This document shows, one piece after another, positions 8,529 to 18,528 of a stretch of 64,000 nucleotides of DNA. The stretch lies in assembly GCF_905397285.1 (NCBI RefSeq), contig NZ_CAJPUX010000001.1, positions 372,001 through 436,000 of the forward strand, read 5' to 3'. The DNA comes from Cupriavidus plantarum (GTDB lineage Bacteria; Pseudomonadota; Gammaproteobacteria; Burkholderiales; Burkholderiaceae). Positions within the stretch are counted from its first letter, which is position 1. Each line of letters starts with the position of its first letter. The notes under the pieces are model-generated. The model ran no database searches. It was given only the letters and a program-made list of their open reading frames with translations, and was not told the DNA's origin. The position numbers and the translations under genes are program-made.

Positions 8529-9920
8529 TCAGTTGGCGGCGGTCAGGACGTTGTAGGTGCGCAGCGCGTTGATGCGGCCAAGCATGTTGCTGGTGTAGCT
8601 CAGGAATTCCTGGCGGGCCTTGCCGGTCAGCGCCGGCGCTTCCATCAGCGTAATGGTCAGCGGGTTCTGCGGCACGTCGTTGTAGCGGAACTCGTAGTGC
8701 AGGTGCGGGCCGGTCGCCCACCCCGTCTGGCCGACGTAGCCGATGACCTCGCCCTGCGACACGTGCTGACCCTGCCGCAGCGTGGCAAAGCGCGACAGGT
8801 GCGCGTAGTAGGTCGAATAGCCGCCCGCGTGCTCGAGCACGACGATATTGCCGTAGCCGTTCTGCTGGCCCACGAAGTCCACGGTGCCGTCGCCGGACGC
8901 GAAGACCTTCGTGCCCTGCGGCGCCGCGAAATCCACGCCCTTGTGCTGTGCCCACTGATGATGGAGCGGATGGTCGCGGCCGCCAAAGCCCGACGACACG
9001 CGCGAGAACTCGATCGGCGAACGCAGGAAGGGGCGCTTCATGCTGCGGCCATCGAACGTGTAGTACCCGCCCTGGCCGCCATCTTCCGGCGCGAACCACA
9101 GCGCCTGATGCAGCGAATTGCGGTTGATGAGCTCGACGGCGATCACGCGGCCGTTGCGCACGAACGTGCCGTCGCGGAAGCCAGCTTCGAAGATGATGCG
9201 GAAGCGGTCGCCGCTGGCGATGTCGTGATGGAAGTCGATGACGCCCGAGAAGATCGAGATCATCTGCGCGACGATGTCGTCGGGCACGTTGGCCGCGTCC
9301 ATCGCCTTGAAGAAGCCGCGCCCGTCGATCGCGCCGGAGGCCATCTCGTAGCGCAGATCGTTGTCGACGGTGTTGACGCGGGCCTTGTACGTGTACTCGC
9401 CCTGCGGCCGGGACGGCGCCACGCGCTCGATCACGAGCTCGCGGGACGAGGCGGCATCGCCGCCAAGGTTGGCCTGCAGCGACACCAGCAGGTTGTCCTC
9501 ATCGACCTGCGCCTGCACGATCTGACCGGGGGCGAGGTCGAAGAGGCCGCGCGCGGTACGGTTCTTCACGATGAACGACTGCGCGTCGGGATCGTCCACG
9601 CCGAGGCGGCGGAGCAGGGCGGCGATGGTGTCGCCGCGCTGCATGTGCTCCTGGCGGATATAGACATCGCTCTCGGCGTCGGTGAGCTGCGCGAGCTGCT
9701 GTTGCAGGTCGGGCAGGCGCATGGATTCCTGGACCCGGGGCGCCTCGGGATCGTCATAGGCATTGCGCGGGGCCACGCCCATCGCCGCGGCCATGCCGAG
9801 CGTGAACACGGTACCGACGGAAGCCGTCAGTTGCTTGCGCCGGCGCGCATGCAAGGGATTGGTGGGGTCGACGAGCACCACCAGCTCGCGCGCGAAAACT
9901 TCGCGGAGTCTGGACCACAT
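8529..9920 (-). CDS. M23 family metallopeptidase (peptidoglycan endopeptidase)
   Basis: Predicted Zn endopeptidase that cleaves peptidoglycan cross-links, as MepM and Csd3 do. The 463-residue form starts MWSRLREVF and has one membrane anchor near residues 33-50. An OapA-like, LysM-related segment follows ([17 protein letters not shown], about 95-110), then a Csd3-type second domain. The C-terminal M23 domain has [19 protein letters not shown] and the metal-binding HLHYEF (about 410-415). The frame is open a further 48 codons upstream, but that part is arginine-rich and runs into the divergent promoter region, so I reject it. It leads a two-gene unit with anmK. Confidence 0.88.
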   Translation of the reverse strand: MWSRLREVFARELVVLVDPTNPLHARRRKQLTASVGTVFTLGMAAAMGVAPRNAYDDPEAPRVQESMRLPDLQQQLAQLTDAESDVYIRQEHMQRGDTIAALLRRLGVDDPDAQSFIVKNRTARGLFDLAPGQIVQAQVDEDNLLVSLQANLGGDAASSRELVIERVAPSRPQGEYTYKARVNTVDNDLRYEMASGAIDGRGFFKAMDAANVPDDIVAQMISIFSGVIDFHHDIASGDRFRIIFEAGFRDGTFVRNGRVIAVELINRNSLHQALWFAPEDGGQGGYYTFDGRSMKRPFLRSPIEFSRVSSGFGGRDHPLHHQWAQHKGVDFAAPQGTKVFASGDGTVDFVGQQNGYGNIVVLEHAGGYSTYYAHLSRFATLRQGQHVSQGEVIGYVGQTGWATGPHLHYEFRYNDVPQNPLTITLMEAPALTGKARQEFLSYTSNMLGRINALRTYNVLTAAN

Positions 9921-10006
9921 CACGTAAAATTCACTCTTTGTGTAACGGGCACGCGTCCGCAACGATGTGTGTCGTCTGCCTTCCTCCCCCGAGGTGCGGC
10001 ACGGCC

Positions 10007-10033
10007 TTGATTGTTTGCCGCCTACCCTACAAT
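10007..10033 (+). promoter_or_regulatory. Possible promoter of tyrS-dtd
   Basis: TTGATT (10007-10012) and TACAAT (10028-10033) are spaced 15 bp apart in the divergent M23/tyrS intergenic region, leaving a leader of roughly 120 nt. The short spacing lowers confidence. The rest of this 240-bp region shows nothing else clear. Confidence 0.35.
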
Positions 10034-10160
10034 GGCGGTTTGCCGCCTGGCACGCGAGACTCATGGGTCTCTGCTTACGGCGACATAGAAAGCGCGGATT
10101 ATACCAGAGAAAATTTTGGTTGCCAGCGCGGATTTTCCATGTATTTCAACGACTTACGTC

Positions 10161-11402
10161 ATGACTGATGTTTCCCCGGCCGTCGCGGCCAAATATCCCC
10201 TGACACCGTCGGTGATGCAGGCGCTGGAGATCTCCAAGCGCGGCTGCGACGAACTGCTGATCGAGGCCGAGTGGGCGCAGAAGCTTGCGCGCAGCGAGGC
10301 CACGGGCGTGCCGCTCCGGATCAAGCTCGGTCTCGACCCCACCGCGCCGGACATCCACCTCGGCCACACCGTGGTGCTCAACAAGCTGCGCCAGCTGCAG
10401 GACCTCGGCCATCAGGTCATCTTCCTCATCGGCGATTTCACCTCCACCATCGGCGATCCGTCTGGGCGGAACACCACACGTCCGCCGCTCACGCGCGAGC
10501 AGATCGAGGCCAACGCCCAGACCTACTACCGCCAGGCGAGCCTCGTGCTCGACCCGGACCGCACCGAGATCCGCTACAACAGCGAATGGTGCGATCCGCT
10601 CGGCGCGCGAGGCATGATCCAGCTCGCGGCCAAGTACACGGTGGCGCGGATGATGGAACGCGACGACTTCACCAAGCGGTTCCGGTCTGGGATTCCGATT
10701 TCGGTCCATGAGTTCCTTTATCCGCTGATGCAGGGCTACGACTCGGTCGCGCTCAAGGCCGACATCGAGCTCGGCGGCACGGACCAGAAGTTCAACCTGC
10801 TGGTGGGCCGCGCGCTGCAGCAGGAGTACGGACAGGAGCCGCAGTGCATCCTGACCATGCCGCTGCTCGTGGGGCTGGACGGCGTAGAGAAGATGTCGAA
10901 GTCGAAGAACAACTACATCGGCGTGACTGAAGCCCCGAACGACATGTTCGGCAAGCTGATGAGCATCTCGGACGACCTGATGTGGCAGTACTTCACGCTG
11001 CTGTCGTTCCGCCCGATGAGCGAGATCGACCTGATGAAGCAGGAGATCGCGCTGGGCCGCAATCCGCGCGACTGCAAGGTGGCGCTCGCGCAGGAAATCG
11101 TCACGCGCTTCCATAGCGCGGAGGCGGCCGATCGCGCGCTCGAGGACTTCAACCACCGCGCGCGCGGCGGCATTCCGGACGACATTCCCGAAGTGCGACT
11201 GTCGGGCGCGCCGCTCGGCATCGCCCAGTTGCTGAAGCAGGCGAACCTCGTGCCCTCCACGTCCGAAGCCAACCGCAACATCGAGCAGGGTGGCGTGAAG
11301 ATCGATGGCACCCCTGTCGCCGACAAGGGTCTGAAGGTGGAAGCGGGGACGTTTGTGGTGCAGGTCGGCAAGCGCCGCTTCGCACGCATCACGCTGGCAT
11401 GA
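10161..11402 (+). CDS. tyrS: Tyrosyl-tRNA synthetase
   Basis: Class I synthetase that charges tRNA-Tyr. The 413-residue product has the HIGH-type motif HLGH at residues 66-69 within [15 protein letters not shown], and KMSKS at 244-248. The C-terminal S4-like RNA-binding domain is around residues 350-410 ([13 protein letters not shown]). I start it at ATG 10161 (MTDVSPAV). An in-frame start at 10116 would add 15 non-conserved residues. Its stop overlaps the dtd start by 4 bp, coupling tyrosine charging with removal of D-tyrosine from tRNA. Confidence 0.96.
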   Translation: MTDVSPAVAAKYPLTPSVMQALEISKRGCDELLIEAEWAQKLARSEATGVPLRIKLGLDPTAPDIHLGHTVVLNKLRQLQDLGHQVIFLIGDFTSTIGDPSGRNTTRPPLTREQIEANAQTYYRQASLVLDPDRTEIRYNSEWCDPLGARGMIQLAAKYTVARMMERDDFTKRFRSGIPISVHEFLYPLMQGYDSVALKADIELGGTDQKFNLLVGRALQQEYGQEPQCILTMPLLVGLDGVEKMSKSKNNYIGVTEAPNDMFGKLMSISDDLMWQYFTLLSFRPMSEIDLMKQEIALGRNPRDCKVALAQEIVTRFHSAEAADRALEDFNHRARGGIPDDIPEVRLSGAPLGIAQLLKQANLVPSTSEANRNIEQGGVKIDGTPVADKGLKVEAGTFVVQVGKRRFARITLA

Positions 11403-11869
11403 TCGCGCTGATCCAGCGCGTGTCGCAGGCGCGCGTCACCGTTGGCGACCGCGTCACGGGCGAGATCGGCGCGGGACTGCTGGCGCTCGTCTGCGCGGAG
11501 CGCGGCGACGGCGAGGCGCAGGCCGAACGCCTGCTGGCCAAGCTGCTCGCTTACCGCGTGTTCTCCGACGACGCGGGCAAGATGAACCTGTCCGTTCAGA
11601 ACATCGACGGGCAGGGCAAGGCGGGCGGGCTGCTCGTGGTATCGCAGTTCACGCTCGCCGCCGATACCAACAGCGGCACGCGGCCCAGCTTCACGCCCGC
11701 CGCGTCGCCCGAGGACGGCCGCCGGCTCTACGATCATTTCGTGGCCCGCGCGCGCGCCGCCCATCCGACGGTCGAGACCGGGGAATTCGGCGCGATGATG
11801 CAGGTCAGCCTGACCAACGACGGTCCCGTGACATTCTGGCTGCGCGTGCCTCCGGGCAACGCGGCATGA
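11399..11869 (+). CDS. dtd: D-aminoacyl-tRNA deacylase
   Basis: DTD hydrolyses D-Tyr and other D-aminoacyl-tRNAs (and glycyl-tRNA-Ala), acting as a chirality checkpoint. The 156 residues begin [17 protein letters not shown] and contain the two catalytic-surface motifs SQFTLAADT and [12 protein letters not shown]. Length is slightly above the 145-150 typical value. The start overlaps the tyrS stop (ATGA), which fits joint expression with the synthetase that generates its substrate. Confidence 0.95.
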   Translation: MIALIQRVSQARVTVGDRVTGEIGAGLLALVCAERGDGEAQAERLLAKLLAYRVFSDDAGKMNLSVQNIDGQGKAGGLLVVSQFTLAADTNSGTRPSFTPAASPEDGRRLYDHFVARARAAHPTVETGEFGAMMQVSLTNDGPVTFWLRVPPGNAA

Positions 11870-11888
11870 ACTCAAGAAGGAGCACTCG

Positions 11889-12542
11889 ATGAAACTCTGG
11901 AGCAAGGCTTTCGCCGACAACGCGCCGATTCCCGGCGAGTTCGCCTTCTGCGTGCCCGACGCGGCCACGCACGTGACGCTGTCCACGAACCGCAATCCCG
12001 ACCTCCACTGGGACGACATTCCGCACGGCACGCGCTCGTTCGTGCTCATCTGCCACGAGCGGGACGTGCCGAGCCAGGCTGATGACGTGAACAAGGAAGG
12101 GCGCGAGATTCCGGCGTCGATGCCGCGCGTCGGGTTCTTCCACTGGGTGCTCATCGACATTCCGCCTGGCCTGAACACGATTTCCGCGGGCACGCACAGC
12201 GACGGCGTGATCGCGCGCGGCAAACCGGGCCCCGACGCGCTGGTGGGCACCGCGACCGCGGGCGGCCTCCGTCACGGAGTGAACGACTACACGAACTGGT
12301 TCGCGAACGATCCGGACATGAAGGGCGACTACTACGGCTACGACGGTCCGTGCCCGCCGTGGAACGACACGATCCCGCATCGCTACGTGTTCACGGTGTA
12401 CGCGCTCGATATCGACCGTCTGCCGATAGAGGGCCGCTTCACGGGTGCGCAGGTGCTGGACGCCATCCAGGGCCACGTGCTCGGCCAGGCGAGCTACACG
12501 GGCACGTACACGCTGAACCCGAAGCTCATCGCTCGGGCCTGA
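11889..12542 (+). CDS. YbhB/YbcL-type (PEBP-fold) protein
   Basis: Members of this family have the phosphatidylethanolamine-binding-protein/Raf-kinase-inhibitor fold; their bacterial ligand is unsettled. The 217 residues contain NPDLHWDDIPHGTRSFVLICHERDV, then FFHWVLIDIP and the pocket motif YDGPCPPWNDTIPHRYVFTVYALD, which matches the family's DGPcPP and HRY elements. There is no signal peptide, so it is cytoplasmic. AAGGAG lies 7 bases before the ATG. It is longer than E. coli YbhB (about 158 residues) because of inserted segments around residues 60-80 and 110-140. Confidence 0.85.
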   Translation: MKLWSKAFADNAPIPGEFAFCVPDAATHVTLSTNRNPDLHWDDIPHGTRSFVLICHERDVPSQADDVNKEGREIPASMPRVGFFHWVLIDIPPGLNTISAGTHSDGVIARGKPGPDALVGTATAGGLRHGVNDYTNWFANDPDMKGDYYGYDGPCPPWNDTIPHRYVFTVYALDIDRLPIEGRFTGAQVLDAIQGHVLGQASYTGTYTLNPKLIARA

Positions 12543-12609
12543 ACAAGCGGCCCCCGTAGTTGCTCAGGAAAAGGCTGCACCAGAAAAGCCGCCCCCAAAA
12601 GGAAATGGC

Positions 12610-13278
12610 ATGTCGTTAAGCACCGGGCCGCTGGCCTTTACCCACCTGATCGTGATCCGTCATGGCGAGACGGCCTGGAACCGCGAGCGGCGCCTGCAGG
12701 GGCAGCTCGACGTCCCGCTGAACGAGACGGGCCGCGCGCAGGCGCGCGCGCTGGCGGAGGCGCTCACCGGGGAGCCGATCGACGCCGTGTATTCGAGCGA
12801 CCTCGGCCGCGCGATGCAGACCGCCACGCCGCTGGCCGAGGCCCTGGGGCAGACCGTGCGTTCCGAGCGTCAGCTGCGCGAGCGCTGCTATGGCGTGCTC
12901 GAGGGGATGACCTATGCGGAGGTCTCCGAGCAGCGCCCCGAGGATTTCGCGCGCTGGCAGGCGCGCGTGCCCGACTATGCGCCCGAGCGCGGCGAATCGC
13001 TGCGCGAATTCCAGGATCGCGCGGTAGAGATCGCGCTGTCGCTGTCGCGCCGGCACCCGGGCGAGCGCATCGCGCTGGTCGCGCATGGCGGCGTGCTGGA
13101 TTGCCTCTATCGCGAGGCCACGGGTATGACGCTGGAAGCGCCGCGCCAGCATGAACTGCTCAATGCCAGCGTCAATCGCCTGCGCTGCGACAGCGCGCAT
13201 CTGACGCTGCTGCAATGGGGTGACGTGAGCCACCTCGCGGCGATGACGCTCGACGAGGTGGATCGCCGCGTGCCGTAA
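12610..13278 (+). CDS. Histidine phosphatase family protein (GpmB-like)
   Basis: Cytoplasmic phosphatase of the phosphoglycerate-mutase superfamily. The 222-residue protein has the catalytic LIVIRHGETAWN near residues 13-24, YSSDLGRAMQTA, the acid-base region ERCYGVLEGMTYAEV, and the second catalytic histidine in VAHGGVLDCL. This pattern matches GpmB/CobC-like phosphatases more than true cofactor-dependent phosphoglycerate mutase. No cobalamin genes are nearby, so the substrate is open. AAGGAA precedes the ATG at 12610. Confidence 0.86.
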   Translation: MSLSTGPLAFTHLIVIRHGETAWNRERRLQGQLDVPLNETGRAQARALAEALTGEPIDAVYSSDLGRAMQTATPLAEALGQTVRSERQLRERCYGVLEGMTYAEVSEQRPEDFARWQARVPDYAPERGESLREFQDRAVEIALSLSRRHPGERIALVAHGGVLDCLYREATGMTLEAPRQHELLNASVNRLRCDSAHLTLLQWGDVSHLAAMTLDEVDRRVP

Positions 13279-13294
13279 GCGGGGATGACCCGCT

Positions 13295-14074
13295 TCAGAC
13301 GCGCAGGCGGAACGGCGTGAAGTTCGTGTGGTGGTCGAACCAGTCCTCGTTCTCCGCGCGCTTGAGGAAGTTCACGACCTTGTAGGTCACGGGCGTCATC
13401 ACGACTTCCCACGCGGTCTTCAGCACGTACTGGGCGATGGCGACCTGGATGACCTCGTGCAGCGGCCAGATGCCGTAGAAGGCGATGACGTAGAACAGCG
13501 AAGAATCGACGAGCTCGCCCGCGAGCGTCGAACCGATCGTGCGCGACCATAGCCAGCGGCCGCCCGTCCAGAGCTTCATCTTCGCCAGCACGAAGCTGTT
13601 GGTGAAACTGCCGCAGCAGAAGGCAATCAGCGAACCGAGCGCGATCCGCCACGTATTGCCGAACACGTCCTGCAGGCTCTTCTGGTAGTCCGCCATGAAC
13701 GGCGCCACCGGCATATTCAGCACGACCACGCTCATGAACGTCGCGAACGCCAGCGCGGCGAATCCCGCCCAGACCACGCGCCGGTCGCGGCCGTAGCCGT
13801 AGACCTCCGTCAGCACGTCGCCAAAGATGTACGAGATCGGGAAGAACAGCACGCCCGCGCCGAAGGTCACGGTACCGATCACCGGTAGCGTGACCTGCGC
13901 CGCCTTGGCCGCGCCGATCAGGTTCGAACACAGCAGGACCGTGACGAAAGCCACCATCACAAGGTCGTAATAGCGATAGACGCGGCCGGTATGGGAGGGG
14001 GGATGCGTACCGGGCGAGGCGGCGTGGGACGAGCCAGCAGGAGACGTGCTTGGGGTGGCGATGGGTTCGGGCAT
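13295..14074 (-). CDS. Queuosine precursor transporter, YhhQ/VUT family
   Basis: The E. coli homologue YhhQ imports 7-cyano-7-deazaguanine for tRNA queuosine synthesis. This 259-residue product has about six hydrophobic segments starting with MVAFVTVLLCSNLIGAAKAAQ, and the family-typical FPISYIFGDVLTEVYGYGRDRR and GSLIAFCCGSFTNSFVLAKMK. The ATG at 14074 (MPEPIATP) gives a short disordered Ser/Pro/His-rich N-terminus; a longer frame to 14155 is less likely. It converges on the histidine phosphatase. No other queuosine gene is in the window. Confidence 0.84.
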   Translation of the reverse strand: MPEPIATPSTSPAGSSHAASPGTHPPSHTGRVYRYYDLVMVAFVTVLLCSNLIGAAKAAQVTLPVIGTVTFGAGVLFFPISYIFGDVLTEVYGYGRDRRVVWAGFAALAFATFMSVVVLNMPVAPFMADYQKSLQDVFGNTWRIALGSLIAFCCGSFTNSFVLAKMKLWTGGRWLWSRTIGSTLAGELVDSSLFYVIAFYGIWPLHEVIQVAIAQYVLKTAWEVVMTPVTYKVVNFLKRAENEDWFDHHTNFTPFRLRV

Positions 14075-14233
14075 CTCGGGGTCCGGTCCGGGGCGTTTTC
14101 GCGCGATTATGCCCGGAACTGGAGATACCCGGTGGCCCGCCCGTGGGGAGGCCACCGTGAAACGATACGCTAATGCGACACCCTGCGATACCTGATGCGA
14201 TACCGTCGGGCGCGCGTGGGAAGCGACGGATCG

Positions 14234-14818
14234 TTACAGCGAAAGCTTGCTGATTTTCGAACCGTCGAGCGAGGCATCGAACATCAGCCCCGCGTTGGTC
14301 TGCACGAAGCCGATCACGGGCTGCTGGCCCGTGACGGTGTCGATCTTGCCATTGGCGCCGACCTTGGCAAGCGCGACGCTGGCGTCGACGCCCACGGTCC
14401 AGCCGCTGCTCTGGACGAACTTGTTGTACGCCTCGGGCGTCATGAACATGATGATCAGCGCCTTCGACTGACCGCCGGCCGTCAGCCCCACCGAGGCCGA
14501 GATGGTGCGGTAGTAGCCCACCGTCGAGCCCTTGGCGCGCAGCGCACCGTCGCCATACGAACCGCCAATGCCGAGTCCGGCCGACAACACGCGCGGGAAC
14601 ACGAGAATGCCTTGCGCTTTCGCGCCGAGTTCTCGCGCGCCGTCCACCGAGCCGTAGAGCCGGTTGAGCGCGCCGTCGACACCAGCATTGATTTCCTCGC
14701 GTTTCGCCGGGGCATCGGCTGGTGCGTCCGTCCCTGTGGTCGTGCAGCCCGCCGCGAATGCGGTGGCGACGACAAGACCCGATCCCGTGACGCGCGTCAC
14801 GAACTGACGTCGATTCAT
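14234..14818 (-). CDS. SYLF/YSC84-domain lipoprotein
   Basis: This 194-residue protein has an N-terminal signal ending in a lipobox-like AFAAGC near residue 25, so it is probably a lipoprotein. The mature part carries a SYLF (YSC84) domain: AGVDGALNRLYGSVDGARELG, ILVFPRVLSAGLGIGGSYGDG, then TVGYYRTISASVGLTAGGQSKA and VDASVALA. SYLF domains bind lipid or actin in eukaryotes; the bacterial role is unknown. The signal starts MNRRQFV, which resembles a twin-arginine n-region (RRQFV) and could permit Tat export. It is followed by another exported protein gene in the upstream direction. Confidence 0.82.
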   Translation of the reverse strand: MNRRQFVTRVTGSGLVVATAFAAGCTTTGTDAPADAPAKREEINAGVDGALNRLYGSVDGARELGAKAQGILVFPRVLSAGLGIGGSYGDGALRAKGSTVGYYRTISASVGLTAGGQSKALIIMFMTPEAYNKFVQSSGWTVGVDASVALAKVGANGKIDTVTGQQPVIGFVQTNAGLMFDASLDGSKISKLSL

Positions 14819-14848
14819 GGCTGACCTCCTCTGATGAGCCGTTGCGGC

Positions 14849-15436
14849 CTAGCCCGCGGACGGCGACTTGACGCTGATGGCGATGACTTCGCGCAGTACG
14901 ATCTTGACCATCTGCCCGACCTTGATCGATGCGAGATCGATGGCGGGATCCTGCACCTTGACCGTGCGCAGGTTCTCGCGCGGCCCGCGGAAGGTGACCG
15001 TGCGTGCCTTGGCATCGACGCTCGTGATCTGGCCCGTGACGGTGGTCGTGACCTCTCGCGTCAGGCCTGGCTTGCCGCCTTCGGCCGCGCGCGAGGTGCG
15101 ATCGACCTGCTCGGCCATCGCGACGTCCTTGCTGCCCACAGGCTCGAGCTGGGCGACGACGGCCGCGCCGCGCGTGAGCGTCACGATGTCGCCCTTGCGG
15201 ATGTTGCCGAAGTTGCGCGCCTCGTCGCCCGCCACGAGTTCCACGACGTTGCCGCGCGGGCCCTGCACGAGCACGGCCTTGGTGTCGGGATCGATGTCGA
15301 TGACCTTGCCGCTGATGACGGCTTCCTCCGCGAGGCCGACGGCCGGCGGCGTCTTCGGCTGCGCCTGCGCGGCGCCGGCGCCGAGCGCAAGCGCGGCAAG
15401 CAGGGAAAGGGAGGTAAGGCGGAACAAGGGAACCAT
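14849..15436 (-). CDS. Exported protein with repeated small beta domains, function unknown
   Basis: The 195-residue product has a clear signal peptide (LTSLSLLAALALGAGAAQAQ, cleavage after AQA near residue 26). The mature part has two similar segments, GKVIDIDPDTKAVLVQGPRGNVVELV near 43-68 and GQITSVDAKARTVTFRGPRENLRTVKV near 134-160, which look like duplicated OB-like strands joined by a linker. Both contain a V-D-x-x-x-K/R-x-V-x-x-x-GPR pattern. No known enzyme motif is visible. It lies 30 bp upstream of the SYLF lipoprotein gene and is probably co-transcribed, so both act in the periplasm or envelope. Confidence 0.75.
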   Translation of the reverse strand: MVPLFRLTSLSLLAALALGAGAAQAQPKTPPAVGLAEEAVISGKVIDIDPDTKAVLVQGPRGNVVELVAGDEARNFGNIRKGDIVTLTRGAAVVAQLEPVGSKDVAMAEQVDRTSRAAEGGKPGLTREVTTTVTGQITSVDAKARTVTFRGPRENLRTVKVQDPAIDLASIKVGQMVKIVLREVIAISVKSPSAG

Positions 15437-15599
15437 GGTTGCATCGGGCGCCGAGGCGCGAGTGATTGGGAGCCGATGCAGACCATTGTGGACAACCGGG
15501 CAGGGGCCGGCAATCCACTTCGAAAAAATTTGCGGCGAATCCTAAATCGTTTAACTCAGTGACTGCTTCCGGGAGGCATTCCTGCCCGACCCGGGAGCC

Positions 15600-16691
15600 T
15601 CAGGGTGCGTCAAAGAGTTCGCCGCCTGCTTGGGCGCCGCCGCTCTGGGGCGACGCCAGGCCGAAGTGGCGGTAGGCGGACGCCGTGGCCACGCGGCCGC
15701 GCGGCGTGCGTTGCAGATAGCCCTGCTGGATCAGGTAGGGTTCGAGCACGTCTTCGATGGTGTCGCGCTCCTCGCCGATCGCGGCCGCGAGGTTGTCGAC
15801 GCCCACCGGGCCGCCGCCGAACTTGTGCAGCACGGCCTCGAGCAGCTTGCGGTCCATGAGGTCGAAGCCGACGCTGTCGACGTCGAGCATCGCGAGCGCC
15901 GCATCGGCGATCTTGCGCGTGATGGTGCCGTCGCCCTTGACCTCGGCGTAGTCGCGCACGCGCCGCAGCAGGCGGTTGGCGATACGCGGCGTGCCGCGTG
16001 CGCGGCGGGCGATCTCGAGCGCGCCATCCGCATCGATCCGCGCGCCAAGCAGTTGCGAGGAACGCATGACGATGCGCGACAGCTCCTCGGCCGTGTAGAA
16101 CTCGAGCCGCGCCACGATGCCGAAGCGGTCGCGCAGCGGATTGGTCAGCATGCCCGCGCGCGTGGTCGCGCCGACGAGCGTAAACGGCTGGAGGTCGAGC
16201 TTGACCGAGCGCGCGGCCGGCCCTTCCCCGATCATGATGTCGATCTGGTAGTCCTCGAGCGCCGGATACAGGATTTCCTCGACGACCGGCGACAGCCGGT
16301 GGATCTCGTCGATAAACAGCACGTCGTTGGCTTCGAGGTTGGTCAGCAGCGCGGCGAGGTCGCCCGGCCGCTCGAGCACGGGGCCGGAGGTCTGGCGCAG
16401 GCTGACGCCCATCTCGCGCGCGATGATGTGGGCCAGCGTGGTCTTGCCGAGGCCCGGCGGGCCGAACAGCAGCACGTGGTCGAGCGCCTCGCGGCGATTG
16501 CGCGCCGCGTGCATGAAGATGTCCAGCTGGCTGCGGACCTTTTCCTGCCCGACGTACTCGTCCAGCAGCTTCGGGCGCAGCGCGCGCTCGAACGCTTCTT
16601 CCTGCGTGGAAGCGGGCGTCGCCGCTATCACGCGTTCGGAAGCACGTTCGGGGGCGCGGTCGGCGCCAGTGAGCTTGTCGGTTTCGATCAT
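15600..16691 (-). CDS. ruvB: Holliday junction branch-migration helicase RuvB
   Basis: RuvB is the AAA+ motor that drives branch migration together with RuvA. The 363 residues include Walker [10 protein letters not shown] near residue 77, Walker B FIDEIHRL, sensor GATTRAG and the C-terminal winged-helix segment ending [16 protein letters not shown]. The first 35 residues and the last 15 (rich in Gly/Ala) are variable extensions. It begins 39 bp after the ruvA stop. No LexA box is evident directly upstream, so SOS control, if any, would act from further up the cluster. Confidence 0.97.
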   Translation of the reverse strand: MIETDKLTGADRAPERASERVIAATPASTQEEAFERALRPKLLDEYVGQEKVRSQLDIFMHAARNRREALDHVLLFGPPGLGKTTLAHIIAREMGVSLRQTSGPVLERPGDLAALLTNLEANDVLFIDEIHRLSPVVEEILYPALEDYQIDIMIGEGPAARSVKLDLQPFTLVGATTRAGMLTNPLRDRFGIVARLEFYTAEELSRIVMRSSQLLGARIDADGALEIARRARGTPRIANRLLRRVRDYAEVKGDGTITRKIADAALAMLDVDSVGFDLMDRKLLEAVLHKFGGGPVGVDNLAAAIGEERDTIEDVLEPYLIQQGYLQRTPRGRVATASAYRHFGLASPQSGGAQAGGELFDAP

Positions 16692-16730
16692 GGCGCTATT
16701 CTACTCGCCCAGCCTGCCGGGTCAGGCCCC

Positions 16731-17312
16731 TCAACCCTTGGACAGCGCCTTCAGGGCGAGCTTGATGCCATCGGAGACGCCGGTGCCGGCCGGTACCTGC
16801 TTCGTCGCCTGAGCGGCTTCCTTTTCCGAGTAGCCGAGCGCCAGCAGCGCGTTGAGGATGTCCACGGCCGAGTCCGCCACTGGCGTGCCCCCCGGCGCAT
16901 GGCCGAGTTCCGCGCCGAGCTTGCCCTTGAGTTCCAGCATCAGCCGTTCCGCGGTCTTCTTGCCGATACCCGGAATGCGCGTCAGGCGGCCGGCCTCCTG
17001 CAGCGTGATGGCCTGCGCGAGCTCCGTGACCGACATGCCGGACAAGACCGCGAGCGCCATGCGCGCGCCGATGCCCGTGATCTTGATGAGCTCGCGAAAG
17101 GTATTGCGTTCCGCCGCGGTGCCGAAGCCATACAGCAGATGGGCGTCCTCGCGCACGATCAGCTGCGTTAGCAACGTGACGGGCTGGCCGACCTGCGGCA
17201 GGTTGTAGAACGTGCTCATCGGGACATCGACTTCATAGCCGACGCCGTGGCAGTCGACCAGCAGATGCGGGGGATTCTTCTCGATGAGCGTGCCGGCAAT
17301 GCGTCCGATCAT
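16731..17312 (-). CDS. ruvA: Holliday junction DNA-binding protein RuvA
   Basis: RuvA tetramers bind four-way junctions and load RuvB. The 193 residues start [20 protein letters not shown] and comprise the N-terminal OB domain, a helix-hairpin-helix pair ([19 protein letters not shown] and [19 protein letters not shown]), and the mobile C-terminal domain that contacts RuvB ([18 protein letters not shown]). The open frame extends to 17540, but that part is shadow of the neighbouring gene. It lies between the glycerophosphodiesterase gene and ruvB, in the same direction. Confidence 0.97.
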   Translation of the reverse strand: MIGRIAGTLIEKNPPHLLVDCHGVGYEVDVPMSTFYNLPQVGQPVTLLTQLIVREDAHLLYGFGTAAERNTFRELIKITGIGARMALAVLSGMSVTELAQAITLQEAGRLTRIPGIGKKTAERLMLELKGKLGAELGHAPGGTPVADSAVDILNALLALGYSEKEAAQATKQVPAGTGVSDGIKLALKALSKG

Positions 17313-17331
17313 GGTTGTCTTGGCTTGGGTG

Positions 17332-18528
17332 TCAGGGTGCGACGGCGTCGGCCGCGCGGCGGCCGAGCGCGGGGTCGTCGGTGAAGAAACCGTCCACGCC
17401 CGCGGCGATGAACGTATCGAGCTCGCGCACCATGCCATTCGGGTTGCGCGTGGACGGATCGCCGGCAATTTGCAGCGGCTTCGGCAGGAAATTGTTCTCG
17501 GGCCGGAACGTGTATGGATGCACCACGAGGCCGGCTGCATGGGCGTCGCGCACCAGCGCGGTGGGGGGGGTGCCGTCGCGCGGGATCACGAGCGATTTCT
17601 CGGGGCCGATGCCGTTGGCATAGGTCGCCACCTCGCGCAGGCCCAGCGGCGACAGCATCGCGGCATAGGTGCGCGTGTCGCCGGCGAGCCGCCAGTCCGC
17701 GGGCCGCGTGTTCGCGCCGCCGATCAGCTGCGTGATCCGTACGTTCGGCATGGACGTGCCGATCAGCCGGCGGACGGTGCGCAGCGCGCCCGATTCGAAC
17801 GACTGCACGTAGATGGGCGCGGTACGCGTGTAGGGGTTCCCCTGCAGCGACGACACCAGCTTTTCCTCGAGCGGCAGGCCGATGCCGCGGAAGTAGCTCG
17901 GATGCTTGAGCTCGGGATAGATGCCGATGGGGCGCCCGCGCTTCTGCGCGCCCTGGCTGGCCAGCTTCACGATCTCCTCGAACGTGGCGATCTCGAACTG
18001 GTCGTCGTAACGCGCATTCGCGGGTCGCAGCTTCGGAATGCGCTCGCGGGCGCGCAGCGTCTTGAGCTCCGCCAGCGTGAAGTCCTCGGTGAACCAGCCC
18101 GTCAACCGCTCCCCGTCTACCACCTTGATGCGCTTGCGGTCGGCAAACTGCGGCAGTGTCGAAACGTTGGTGGTGCCGGAGATGTCGTTCTCGTGGCGAG
18201 AGACCAGCACGCCATCTTTGGTCGACACGAGGTCCGGCTCGATGAAGTCCGCGCCATCCTCGATCGCCCTGGCGTACGACGCGAGCGTATGCTCGGGCCG
18301 CAGCGCGCTGGCGCCGCGGTGGCCGATGACCAGGGGTTTGATCTTCGGTGCCGGCGGCGCGGCGGGCGCGGGCGCCTGCGGAGGCGGTGCGGAGGCACAG
18401 GCGGCCAGCAGCGCCGCGGCCGCCATGACGATGACCGTGCGCGGCGCGTGTCGTCGGGAAGCGTTCACGTTTGAAGTCCGGGAGAAGTTGGGTGCGGCGG
18501 GCATCGGGCGTTCTGCCGGCCGGGTCAT
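17332..18528 (-). CDS. Glycerophosphodiester phosphodiesterase (GlpQ-like lipoprotein)
   Basis: GlpQ-type enzymes hydrolyse glycerophosphodiesters to glycerol-3-phosphate and an alcohol in the periplasm. The 398 residues contain the catalytic motifs [15 protein letters not shown] and [16 protein letters not shown], then [11 protein letters not shown] and the C-terminal FFTDDP. A hydrophobic stretch ends in the lipobox LLAAC near residue 44. The frame starts at ATG 18528, overlapping the ruvC stop by 4 bp, but this leaves a long hydrophilic n-region. An in-frame GTG near 18471 would give a conventional signal peptide and may be the real start. It sits unexpectedly between ruvC and ruvA. Confidence 0.88.
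   Translation of the reverse strand: MTRPAERPMPAAPNFSRTSNVNASRRHAPRTVIVMAAAALLAACASAPPPQAPAPAAPPAPKIKPLVIGHRGASALRPEHTLASYARAIEDGADFIEPDLVSTKDGVLVSRHENDISGTTNVSTLPQFADRKRIKVVDGERLTGWFTEDFTLAELKTLRARERIPKLRPANARYDDQFEIATFEEIVKLASQGAQKRGRPIGIYPELKHPSYFRGIGLPLEEKLVSSLQGNPYTRTAPIYVQSFESGALRTVRRLIGTSMPNVRITQLIGGANTRPADWRLAGDTRTYAAMLSPLGLREVATYANGIGPEKSLVIPRDGTPPTALVRDAHAAGLVVHPYTFRPENNFLPKPLQIAGDPSTRNPNGMVRELDTFIAAGVDGFFTDDPALGRRAADAVAP

Noticed and set aside
8502..10010. 502-codon + strand frame opposite the M23 gene
   Set aside because: Shadow of the strong M23 metallopeptidase frame; no protein family signature.
14195..14824. Long + strand frame over the SYLF lipoprotein gene
   Set aside because: No domains and an Arg/His-rich shadow composition. 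The - strand frame has a signal peptide and the SYLF motif.
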